The translations under genes and the position numbers were made by a program. Of a stretch of DNA of 64,000 nt, positions 15,401 through 26,432 are shown piece after piece. Below the pieces are notes generated by a model that was given only the letters and a program-made list of their open reading frames with translations, did not search any database and was not told the DNA's origin. This DNA is from Wuchereria bancrofti (Eukaryota > Nematoda > Chromadorea > Rhabditida > Onchocercidae): assembly GCA_005281725.1 (NCBI GenBank), contig SSBO01000012.1, positions 9,833,099-9,897,098 of the forward strand. Direction: 5' to 3'. Numbering within the stretch: position 1 is the stretch's first letter; each line of letters opens with the position of its first letter.

Positions 15401-18400
15401 AAATTTAAAAATCTTCAAAATTCGAGATGCCTTTGATCTTCCATTCAGCAACTTGAAATTTATTTGCTGCATTGTCTGCAACAACCTTACCAATGGCAAC
15501 TATAATTTTCTCAATAAATTAAGCGAACTGGCATATAGAAGCATATATACAGAACAATAACTTATTGCAGTGAGTATAACCACCTTTATTACCTGAAACT
15601 TGAATCAAGCAACAAGTAATTAAGTAGTTAATGCAAAAATGCGACAATTAAGGTAGAATAAAAAAAAAGTTTTAGTCCCTCAATCATAAGTGATACAGGG
15701 ATATAAGCGACCATATATATAAATATGTTTACAAATTATGATTATGAAAAATCTAGAAATTTAGACTTTTAACACTGAAATCAGGTCAGTGATGGCATTT
15801 TTGGTGGGAATGAAATCCCTCGAAATATAACAGAAAGACTGTTAAACTGTTAATAAAATAAATTTTGTAACAGAGCTCCGAGAAAAAATTATCTGAGACC
15901 AGAATAGGAAATTATAAAAACCACCATGCATTAATGTCCTTACCATATATCGAGAGACAAAAAGAATTATTAAATAATTATTATGGTGATATAATATAAA
16001 ATAACAGTACCATATATAAATATATTATCTGAAGCACAGCAAAAAAGGATTAAAGATGTACTAAAGAAAAAAACATGAAATAAAAAAATGAAATGCAAAT
16101 AAAAAATGAACTTAATTCGAAAACTTAAAAAACACAGAATTCTTACAAAGCTCCCGAAGTTCAAAGTATGAAGAAAATTGAATAGTTAGATACAATCACT
16201 TGAAATGCGTACTGATAAACAATTTTTATGTAATCATTATATATTTATTATATCTATACCAAGACAATCAACAATCCAATAGCAAAATAAATCCAGCATT
16301 AGTAGAAGTAGCACCTGTCCATCATGATAAATTAAAATAATTGCCTACCTTTACAAATGTATTTCGAACCAATAAATATTAGGCGTTGATGAAATGATGA
16401 CTTCTACCTGACTCGACAATAATGAATTTATACGAGTACGATGCTAATTAAGTAGAAATAAAAGTCGCGAATAAATAACGCATTTAAATTCGACCGAAAT
16501 GATCGAAGAAAAGATATATTTACTGCCTGCAAAGTTTCATCTCCTCAAGACCAGAACTGTCAAATTTAATTATATTTAAGCAAAGTTTGAGTATTTCAAT
16601 CAAAACAAAGACAGAAGTCAATACTATGGAATCTGTGCTAATCAGGTGGCCGTCACCAGAGCTACTGAAGGATGATGTAAGGTGGCAATGAGCTTTTTTA
16701 AAAAAAAGAAAACATATTAACTATACACCAAATTAAATTTGATTACGGTTCTTATTTCTTATTTCATAGGGACTAAGCTACGATAGCAAGCTAATGAAGC
16801 ATTAAAGAAAATGAATACAGAAAACATAAGTGAATAGTTCTCAATGACCCATTAAAAAGTGCGAATCAGTATCAAACAAATCTTATCATAAAATCAAATT
16901 GACCTCTTTTAAAATATGAAAAACTTATTTACTCCTTAAACTTATACATGTATATTCACTTCTTACATGTATATTTATAACTTAACCTTATCTAACAAAT
17001 TCAAGACTACCTTTGCCATGCACCCTCATATCTAGCATTTAAATGTCAACCTCATCCATATCAAATAATATTACATTAAGAGTGAGTTCTTAAAAAATCG
17101 AAGAGCGAATCAAAATCTTATTCGTCCTTGCACTTAGAAATTTGATTTTGTATTAAACTTCACTCGATAACATTAAAACTTTGGCTTTCCTGGTCATCTT
17201 AAAATTAAACTCGAATCCAAGAAATTAATGCGCTCTTCAACTTGAAAAAATTCCGCTAAGACAGAATTTTGAATTTGCAGTGGTCTCAAGATTCTATCGA
17301 AATATCCGGGAAATATTTAATTGAAACATACCACTAGAAGAAATAGAAAATAACTTACCGCAATTGAACGTAATTTCCTGGGAAGAGTGCGTCAGTGCTA
17401 CTTTTGTCATTCAGGAGACGTCCTTTCCACCATTCGCCATCACTCTGATCAGTGACTATTATGATATCACCGGTTTTAAAGGATAATTCATCATCACGCT
17501 GTGCCTGATAATCATATAAGGCTTCTGCTTTCAGTTCATTTCCACCTAAGACTTCCACATAATTACCCGGGAACCAACCAACTTTTTTAGTTCCACCATC
17601 GGAAACAATCTGCAAAAATGTTACTTCAATATTATTATCTGAGATGAAAGTTGGAATTCGAACCGAAGACTAATTCGTTCTTTACCCCTCTGCAATTGTA
17701 GCTCAGCACAATTCAGAAAAAAGATTTTCTTAGTTATTAACTTCAAGACCAACCTTTCCATAGGCAATCTTGCTTTTCAGGATTCTCCCTAACTTCTCAC
17801 TTCATTTCTCATTTTCTGCTTACTAAAAAACTATAAATATCATTGCAATTCAGCTGAAAATTTTAGTTCGCAATTGTAGTACGAAGAAAAAGTGGGAGTA
17901 TGCAAAGTAGAAAATTCTAGGAAAGATGTGCAACTTGCCTCGCCTTGCCACCAACCAGAAGATGATTTGCTTTGAATTTTTACCATATCACCAACTTTCA
18001 GAGACAATTGATTTTCCGCTGTAGCTTCAAAATCAGCAATAACTTTGCCTGTACCAAAGTCAGCACTTTCTAAATTCCCTTTCGCTAATTTATTTGCATC
18101 AAAGCTTTATAATGCTAACGTCTACTTTTACAAAAAAAAAAAAAAAAAAAATACATCACAGTAGTATTTTTATGAACAACAAATCTTACCTAACTGCGAC
18201 ACATCACTCGAAGAAGGTGGACATTTCTGCACATAATTCGCAGGGAAAATTCCAGTTCGTCCATTACAAGTTCCTTTCCACCATTCATTGATTGCTTCCG
18301 TAACAAGAATACGATCACCTGCATGCAAATCGAGATCTGTTGGTTCCATTGCTTGGAAATCGTACAGTGCCACGTACCATTCGCCTGATGTCGATTCAGC

Positions 18401-21400
18401 TGGTGTTTCTGCTATAGAATTAAATGAGATATTGCAAAAAATCTAAAGAAAAGCATCACCTTAAAAAAAAAAAACACTTTTAAAAAGCGCATGTGAATTA
18501 AAATTTTAATGTATTTACATCTCAGAGGAAAAAAAATGATTAAAAAAAAAAAAAAAAACAAACCTGTAACAACATCATATACTGCACCAGCTGAGGGAAT
18601 AGATGAAGGTGCAGAAGGTTCCTTTGTAGCAGATTCTTTTGACTTTTCAACTTGATCTTTTGCTAAATTGTCTTTCAAATCGGTCTTAGAATCTCCACCT
18701 GACATTGAAACGTACGACTTGGGGAACCAACCAACTAAGCCAGATTTATTACGACCCTGGAAAATGCAAAATAATCAGGAATAGTTGACGTCAATATTAA
18801 AGTCGCAAAAATTTTGGTCTAAATCATAGAAATAAGTCGTCTTCCAAAACAATAATATGTAATTCTAAAAAATATATATATAATATATATATCTTAAATA
18901 TTTAATTCTAATAGTAACTGTACTAATGCCCATTTTTTGCAGGACTAATATCCGTACTGATAATTCTTTTTCTATTAACTTACTATTGAAATATCCAAAA
19001 TTTCGAAAAATTAAGACTTAATTCTAAATTAAAGCTTAATTCAACGTAATTTTGTTGTTAAATAATTCGATAGTTCTAATGCTCAGATTTCGTACCATCG
19101 TTCATGTTACAGAAAAATTTCCAGCCATTTCCAAATGAAACATTAATTTTGCATTCACTACTTAACACCTAACCTTCCAACGCATTTCTAGCTGTTCCAG
19201 GATCTCGATAGTATCTCCTTTAGAAAAACTCAGCTCATTATCATTTCTTGCCTTCCACTGATATAACGCAACTGCTGCTCCCAAAACAGGTAACTGTTTT
19301 TCTTGTTCTAAAAAGAAAAAACGAATAACAGCAAAATAAATGAGAATCTAACAAACATATGATCGTGATGAATCCAAATTTAGTGTTTCTATTTATCAGA
19401 ATCTTAAACATTAATTTTAAGTTCATAGAATGTCACGAAAAACAACTGCAAAAGTTATAATATTGATGACAGCAATATCTACCGGATGGTGAAACACCTA
19501 AAGATCCTGAAGTTGATTTAACAACCGCAGCAGCCGGTTCCTCTACAATGCTTTGCAACGGTTCGCTTGACGGAGAAGTTGTAACAGATGATATTGTCTG
19601 CGGTGGCTGAAACAGCATATCCTGAATCCTAATTCAATTGGATCTATTAAATAAAAAATGGTAGAGTGACAGAAATCAAACAACTACTGATCTATTTCAA
19701 CAAATTAAAGTGTTACCTGTGTAGGAACGGCAGTAACAGGTACCATTGGTTCAGCAAATGCTACGGGGAACCATCCTACTTTGTCACGCATCTGTCCTGC
19801 TAACCAGCCCGGTTCCGCGGCATGATTTTCAAATGCAAGAATAACATCGCCTGGTTGGAAGCTAAGCTCGTCATCTACAAATTCTAGTCAAAGTGTCTCA
19901 AAATTACTCCTAAACTGAAAACGCGGTGATACGAGACACATGAGAAAAAAAAAGAGGAAATGAATAGTGAAAATGAATAGTAAAGATTTCGAAAATGCAC
20001 CTGAACGCGCAGTAAATTCATACAATGCACGATATTTTACTGCACCAGTAGCACCATTTCCTTTTGGTAACGAATTACTGGGCACGGGAAATTGCTGAAC
20101 TGCTCCGTTTGTAACACTTTCTAAAAATCGACAGCTTTTGAATCTAATCTACAGAAAACACTGAAAAACCAAAACCAAACCCACAACAATTCATATTTGA
20201 TAAAGATGAATTATTAGTTTTAAAGCTTACTCCAGTCAACCGATGGAGTTTTATTAAGTGAGTGACTCGGCAAAGATGTTGTCACAGCATTCGGCACATC
20301 ACCATTTTGCCCAAAAACTATGGTATTTACTTTCGACTTCAAAGTTTTAATCTGTTCGTACAATTGAGAATGCAGCGCCGAAAGTTGAGTTAACTTTAAG
20401 TTACATTCGTTGAATTCTTCCGCTTTCTAAAATTCTATTTCTTTCTTAAGAAAAAGAGAATATAAGATATGGAGTTGAAAAAATATGACAAAACAAAATT
20501 AGTGAAAATGTTATTACCTTGCTAACCAATTGCTGCTGAACCTTTGCTCGTTCATTTGCATCTTTCAACTGCTTATTCAACGTTGATAATTGAGCAATTA
20601 GAGATTGTTTTGCATTTTTCACTTGCTCAAGATCCTCACCCTTTTGCGCTCTATTACGACATTCAACCTGCATTTGGAGACTTTCGTGTGCCAGTCGTTC
20701 ATACTGCACGCTTAACTGGAATTCAGCTGACATTTTCTATTTTGATCAATCTTAAAATCCACAAATCTCCTGCAAGTCATTCTAGAACTCTGAGAACAGA
20801 TAACGAACAGTTCTGAACACTTGAAATAAACACCTTTTGCTAAATATATTTCCACAGCCCCAAACTTCTGAAACCTCAGAGAATTTCATATCGAACATAA
20901 GGAAATTTAGCTGCTTTAATTTACTTGTTGTTTCGTTATTTCCAATAATCGAATCTTTTCTGCTTTTTCATCACGTTTGACTTTCATTGATTCTATTTCT
21001 TTTGTTATACCAACAATTAGATCCCTTGCCTGCAAAACAAATAGAATTCAAGAGTAGTATAAATAAAACGGTTAATTGTTTACGAACTGTAACAGTAGTG
21101 AACTTACTGTAAATATGAATTACTTTATAACTGATTATTACTCTGTCTGAATTGGATAAAAGAATTCCCCAATATCTTAATATACCTCATAGTATTTTTG
21201 AAACTCAAACGTTTATTTACGAAACTATGTTTATCAGTACAGAGTAACAGTTGAGCAAAATAACAAAAGCAATAAAAACAAATAATGCAAAATACTTGAG
21301 TAATGTTAGCGTTCAACTCTGTTGACTTTTCATCGAGAGCTTGAATCTGAAAGGATAGACTTTTCTGGCGTTGCTGTCGTTCCAGGGTGCTGTCCACTTC

Positions 21401-23398
21401 ATTTTGACGTTGTGCCTAAAATTTTGCATGAATTTCATAAATCTGCAGAAATGCATATACAAGACATGCCGCTGATAACGATAATTCTTTGCTTCTTCTA
21501 CTTCAACTAATGGTTCTCAAGTTTCAGGCCATGTCCTTATAATGACATGCCAAAATTTCTTTCAAATCATTTGTTGGTTTAAACCAAAACATCAGCTGAA
21601 TTATCTTACTTTGATTTCTCGAATCCGTATAGCGTTCAAATCAGCTTTTCTCTGCCGTTCCATCTCCTTCCTAGCTTTCTCTTTTTCTGCCAAAACACGT
21701 CTTTCTTCTGCTAGACGAGCTTCTTCACGTTTCTGCTGACGTTCTAATTCCGCTTCACGTTCAGCCTGACGTTTCCTTTCAGCTTCCCCCCTTTCTCGTT
21801 CTCTCTTTTCTGCCAATTCTCTCTCTTTCTTTTCAAATTCTGCACGACGACGTTCTTCCTAAAAATCTGATACAATGATTATCTAATATCAAAAGAACTT
21901 AAAAAGGTCACACATAGCTCCAACAAATTTCTAATTACCAATTTAAGTAAAAACCTCTTCACGTAATGCCTGACGACGTCGATCCAATTCTACCTGCCCA
22001 CGATCATAATTATCACGGCGTTTATCCTCAAATGTTTTCGGTATTTGAATTTTTTGTGCTGGAGGTGCATTCGGATCAAGTACAGGTGAATTAGAAACGG
22101 AACGTGAACAGTGAGTAGCTAACTCGGGTGGAAGAGTTTTTGGAAGCAAATAACCAGTCTAAAAATCACGCTTCCATTAAGAGCAGAGAAATAGTAATGA
22201 AATAGTAAACAGAAAAACAGAAAAATTAAAATTATTGTCTGGACAGGTACTTCAATGTGTTATCAATTCATAAAATGTTGCAAAGTTTATCAGATTATAA
22301 GAAAAACAATACCTTAACTGAATCAATTAGATGCATGGCAACACAAAATTCTTCCACGCTGAGCCGTCCATCTTTATTATAATCTGATAAATTCCAGATT
22401 TCAGCTAAGACAGAATTCGACAGCTGACTTTGTGCCAAAATATTTCTGAAGTAAATACTTGGTATACAAACATCACAAAAAAAAGAATGAAATATCATTT
22501 TTTTAAAAAATAAACGAGGTTAAATTCTTTAAAAAACCAATACAACATAACAACATATGATACTCGGTATATTTGTCAATATTTTTCAAAAGATTACCTT
22601 GCATGAACACCACTAAGCGATCCAATTCTGTTTTTGTCAAGCTGATTGAACTGTTGACAATATTTCAATTTGTTATGATGCGGTATGGTCCAATCACCTT
22701 GTATCTTCCCAGAAGTGATCAAATTTTGTGTTGTAATTGGTGGAAGTCCGCCAAAGGTCACTACTGGAGTAACCACTGGTGTTTGCACCATCAGTGGAGG
22801 AAATGATGGAGGAGCTATCACCACTGGAGGCTGTAAAAAATGACTCGGAAAAATGACAAGAAAATAATAACTGCATATGGAAGCAATTAGAAATTTTTGT
22901 TTTATTCTCCAAAAGTTTAACTGTAATCTAGAATTAATCCGAAAAATAAACAAGAAAAAAAATCCACATAAAATACCTTTAAGGAGACCGGAAGAGTTGG
23001 TGGTAACGTTGCACCAGCCAATACAGCACGAATCAAATGCATGGCAATCGAAAATTCAATTCGGTCCATCTTGCCATCCTATAAAATTGATCCGTCTCGC
23101 AAAACGGAACATCGAAATTATTGAATCCATAGAATGATGCCGAAAAATTGTTCTCGAAACGATTATAATAAATTGAATCTACTTTTAGTACTTTAAAAGA
23201 AAAAAAAAATGCTCTTACCTTACTGTAATCAGCTAAATGCCACACTTGAGCTAGAATTGCTGGTGAAAGACCAGATTTCATGAATAAAGGACGTGCCTGT
23301 TCACCGGAAACAAATCCATTTACTGGATTAAGAGACGAGAACTGAATATCATTTTCTCGCATTTCTGTTTCATTTATTACCCACGGTGTATCACTCAT
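9493..23398 (-). CDS. itsn-1: Intersectin, long form (EH-EH-coiled coil-5xSH3-DH-PH-C2)
   Basis: 28 exons, 4593 nt, 1530 aa, every junction in phase. Exons in order: 23219-23398, 22977-23078, 22598-22830, 22313-22445, 21955-22158, 21610-21858, 21296-21415, 20925-21029, 20518-20736, 20231-20426, 20001-20120, 19717-19874, 19483-19606, 19174-19307, 18564-18756, 18190-18411, 17939-18084, 17359-17609, 12844-12967, 12421-12598, 11917-12035, 11696-11836, 11425-11579, 11167-11293, 10741-10870, 10506-10615, 10085-10355, 9493-9641. EH1 (1-95) and EH2 (~135-216) keep the pocket Trp ([16 protein letters not shown]) and EF loops ([26 protein letters not shown]). A Glu/Arg-rich coiled coil spans ~270-550. 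SH3 A-E occupy ~607-1030 (ALYEF, ALYQW, ALYDF, IADFE, ALYDY cores). The tail has DH (~1072-1270; [16 protein letters not shown]), PH (~1270-1390; [20 protein letters not shown]) and C2 (~1398-1530). Family: endocytic and synaptic-vesicle scaffold binding NPF and Pro-rich partners; the DH-PH pair activates Cdc42 in vertebrates. Confidence 0.93.
12968..17354. other. 4.4-kb intron separating SH3 and DH exons of intersectin
   Basis: By far the largest intersectin intron. It is slightly less AT-rich than the intergenic parts and holds no exon I can support on either strand. Small open frames at 14614-14820, 15117-15302 and 15970-16164 have no recognisable motif. In a short-form transcript its minus-strand start (below 17355) would be 3' UTR. 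Confidence 0.55.
17355..17358 (-). promoter_or_regulatory. Short/long intersectin decision point: stop codon inside splice donor
   Basis: The last SH3 exon ends CG|GTAAGT. Read straight through, the same bases give CGG TAA, so the exon terminates one codon later (1030 aa, EH-SH3 form, CDS end at 17355). If the donor is used, the CG joins C-AAA of the next exon at 12967 and the frame continues into DH-PH-C2. The donor is close to the U1 consensus. Whether both forms are made is inferred, not shown. Confidence 0.7.
17610..17938 (-). other. GC-AG intron in intersectin (intron 17)
   Basis: The exon 17 boundary reads GAG|GCAAGT at 17938/17939, and the acceptor is TTTGCAG at 17610. Only this junction keeps phase 0 into the next exon and completes the fourth SH3 domain (GWWQGE joined to IVSDGG). 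The nearest GT, four bases further on, would shift the frame. Confidence 0.85.
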
Positions 23399-23401
23399 TG
23401 T

Positions 23402-23403
23402 CT
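23402..23403 (-). promoter_or_regulatory. Splice acceptor just upstream of intersectin ATG
   Basis: A T-rich tract ending TTTTCCAG lies three bases before the ATG at 23398 (CCAG|ACA ATG). That is the spacing expected for spliced-leader addition, or for a 5' UTR cis-intron. It fixes the start codon. Confidence 0.6.
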
Positions 23404-23510
23404 GGAAAAAAAACAAATAAAGAGAAAAAGTAAACTAAAATCGAAATTTCAAAACTCTGCGCAAAATATAAAAGTTTTTCTCATTTTTTATTTTTTTTTT
23501 TGAAAACCAG

Positions 23511-23625
23511 CCATTAAAATAATCTATATATCCATATTAAAAAGAGAAAAACCATCCATTAAAATAATCTATATATCCATATTAAAAAGAGAAAAACCAT
23601 CCATTAAAATAATCTATGTATCGAT
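23511..23625. repeat. 45-bp tandem repeat, about 2.5 copies
   Basis: Units beginning CCATTAAAATAATCTAT start at 23511, 23556 and 23601. The first two are nearly identical and the third diverges after about 20 bases. It lies about 110 bp upstream of the intersectin start codon. Confidence 0.92.
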
Positions 23626-25891
23626 AACGCATAAAGAAAATTATTCATTAAATAGAATGACATTAACCCCAAAACAGAAAAAAAAGAAAAATTTCTGCTT
23701 TTATTTGCTTTCTCACAATAACAGTTTAGACTGAATGGAATATTGCACCATTTAAATTAAATAATTCCAAGACAGAGAAAGAGATGGGGAGAGAAAAGAA
23801 ACAATTCAATTACTCAATAAAGTGATACAATATTGCACCGTATTCTATTTATGGATCGTTTTTCCTTTTTTGAAAATGACTAATAATGTCATACTGGAAA
23901 TTTACTTAATTTAAATGGTGGTTTCATTCAATTCATCCTTCGCATATGCTCTTTTAATAAGTCCATAAGAATTGCTTAAAATGAAAATCAAGAAAAAAAA
24001 AATGAAAAAAAAGAAAGAAAACTAGTAATAAGAATGATTTTGCCTATCTAGATTTTTCATTGGAAATCTATTTCATCTTCCCATTTTTCAACTATTCGTA
24101 AGCAATGACTGTTTACAAACTCTTTTCCTTTTTTTTTTCAACTAATTACAATAGCTGGCAACTATATGATTACCTTTTCCTCTCTCTTTTTTTTTCGTTC
24201 CCTTTCCTCTTTTTTTAACTATTTCTGTTGACGTTTTTTTAACTGAATATATATATACATCAGCAAACTGTAAAAATTATATTATTCGTTATTTTAGTTC
24301 ACTTATTGAAAATTTTTCATTCTGAATCATATATACATAAATGCTGATAAAACTTTAAATAATTTGAAGTGCGAGAAATAATAACAGTAGTAATGATAAT
24401 ATTTTATGCTCATATAATTTTCCTTGAAATTATACTGACATAAATATTATATATTAAAAAATAACAGACACAAAAATTGTAATAGAAAACGTGTCTATGT
24501 ATGCATCAAATTGTAATACTATTGTACATATGCGTCAATTTCTAACGTTATTTTCTGTTGTTCCCATATCTTAAAATTGTCTTTTCTCCTTCTCTTTCTC
24601 TTTTCTTTTTCTTTTCTAAATGTTCCATCTTTTTGTTGTTTTACCTGAAATGATATTTTGGAAGATTTTGTAAATTTTCAAGTTTTATAATACTAAAATT
24701 TTCTTCTGAAAAATGTTAAAATAAATGAAAAAATTACAATTACGACTGGTTATGTTTTCTTTAATAAAATATACAATGTATGAATGTGTTAAATAGCATA
24801 TATATCTCAAATAAATACACTTAAAAATTTTTGACAAATATAGGGAGAAAAGGAAGAGAAGTATAAATTTTGATGAAAGATATCTAATTATTAAGAAGAA
24901 TGTTAGGAAAAAATTTTTTATTCAATATAAAATGTTTTTAAATGATATCGTAAATAATTTCTGATTTAATAGTTTATTAAATGTAACCTAATTATTCTAA
25001 CAGTGATGTAATTTTGTCGATTTCTATAGTAATGTGGTCGTACGTGACGTCATCAGTAAAAGAATTTTTTAAGAAGTTGAAATTATCGTTGTTAGAGAAT
25101 TACATCAATAAAGTAAAAGACAATAAAATAAAATAAAGCCATTAATCAATTCAAAACAACAAGATGATTCGTCGGATTTTTCTGTAGCTTTAACTAGCTC
25201 AAAGGTATTTAATGCATGTATGTGTATGTATGTTTATATGTATGTATGTGTTTATGGGATATATTTTACTCGTAAGGAATGTTTAAAAGAGGAAAAGAGG
25301 AAGGAAAGAGAAGAAAGAGGAGAAGAGGTATGGCAAGAATTGGTCGATAAAATGTAGTGGAATGAACGGGTGAGATGCTTTTAGCGTTTTATTCTGGAGA
25401 GCATTCACGATTCGTCATCTTAAAAATGATAGATGCATCAAAAAGTTTAGGCAACCAGAAATTAAAAAAATAAGATATACATATGAAAGTTACAAATTTG
25501 AATTACATTCATGTTTAAATTTAAAACAAATGAGATAAGTAGAATATGATATGACATGATATAATGTATAATATAATGAACGGTATTTTAATGTATTTTT
25601 CAGGATATTTTTTTCAGACATATATATCATTAATTGAAGTCAATTAGAATGGTTTATTTTTATTTCTTATTGCAGTGATAATATTCAAATTATTTGAATG
25701 TTCATTATTGTATATAATTAGCTGAAAATGTTCATTTGAAAACTTGATGAACTAATTTGATACCATATATAACTTTTCACTTTTTTTTAGTAATAATCTC
25801 GTAGTTGTTTAGGAAGTATAGATTTTAATCGATGCAGGTTTGGTTTTTATTTTAAGAGGTTACTATCATTTATTTTGTATAAATTGTACTT

Positions 25892-26239
25892 CTACTTTTC
25901 AAATGTTTGAAAAAGTGTTGTGAAGTTTTTTTTGAAAATTTTCTTTGGAAAGTCATTTAGCTTCGACTTTGAAGTTGTACAATTTTGTACAAGATGTGAG
26001 ATTTTATTAGTGTTGCTTTTATCTGTTGCTAAATGTTGGACAAAAGTTATTTTTCTTGATAAATGATTCTGTTTTATCCGTTTTAAAAAGACAGCATTCT
26101 CTAAGACATTTTTGGACTTCAATAAATCTGGTGCGTTTTTCATTACGTCGCACCTTTCTCTTATCAGTCTCAGTGAGTAATTTCTAATTTTCAGGTAATA
26201 TTCCTCGAAACTGCAATGGATTTTCAAATTAAAGTACAT
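25892..26239 (-). CDS. Hypothetical 115-aa Lys-rich protein
   Basis: An uninterrupted minus-strand frame of 115 codons, ATG at 26239, with mixed, not low-complexity, composition (RLIRERCDVMKNAPDLL is typical). It is rich in Lys, Leu and Asn. It starts about 190 bp from, and divergent to, the COQ8 ATG. A splice acceptor (TTGCAG, about 26212) lies inside the frame, so it could instead be the last exon of a longer gene beginning T-TTC-GAG. No family recognised. A chance frame in AT-rich DNA remains possible. Confidence 0.3.
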   Translation of the reverse strand: MYFNLKIHCSFEEYYLKIRNYSLRLIRERCDVMKNAPDLLKSKNVLENAVFLKRIKQNHLSRKITFVQHLATDKSNTNKISHLVQNCTTSKSKLNDFPKKIFKKNFTTLFQTFEK

Positions 26240-26432
26240 TTATTCTTCTACTAACAGATTTTTAACTCGATTTGTATAACATCTAGTGGTATGTTTTGTT
26301 GTATCAAATTTTTGACTCAATAAATGAATATCTTTAGAATTACTGATTGATTATTATAAATCTTTTCTGGATTTGTTTTAAACTGAGTTATGCCGTTTTT
26401 CCTTTACATTAACAACCGAAAAAAGGAAAGCG

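Larger units (their letters stand above)
23404..26432. other. Region between divergent intersectin and COQ8 genes
   Basis: About 3 kb that should hold the promoters of intersectin (-) and COQ8 (+). It is mostly AT-rich, with homopolymer C/T and A/G tracts (for example 24175-24215, 25285-25330), the 45-bp tandem repeat and one open frame of 115 codons at 25892-26239. No motif allows a promoter to be placed. Confidence 0.5.

Noticed and set aside
14614..16164. Small frames in the large intersectin intron
   Set aside because: No motifs, poor codon structure, no fitting splice sites; considered and dropped as exons or as a nested gene.
17640..17720. GGTTCGAATTCC-like T-arm (minus) and TAGCTCAG-like D-arm (plus)
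   Set aside because: The two motifs lie on opposite strands and no acceptor stem or anticodon arm can be folded; not a tRNA.
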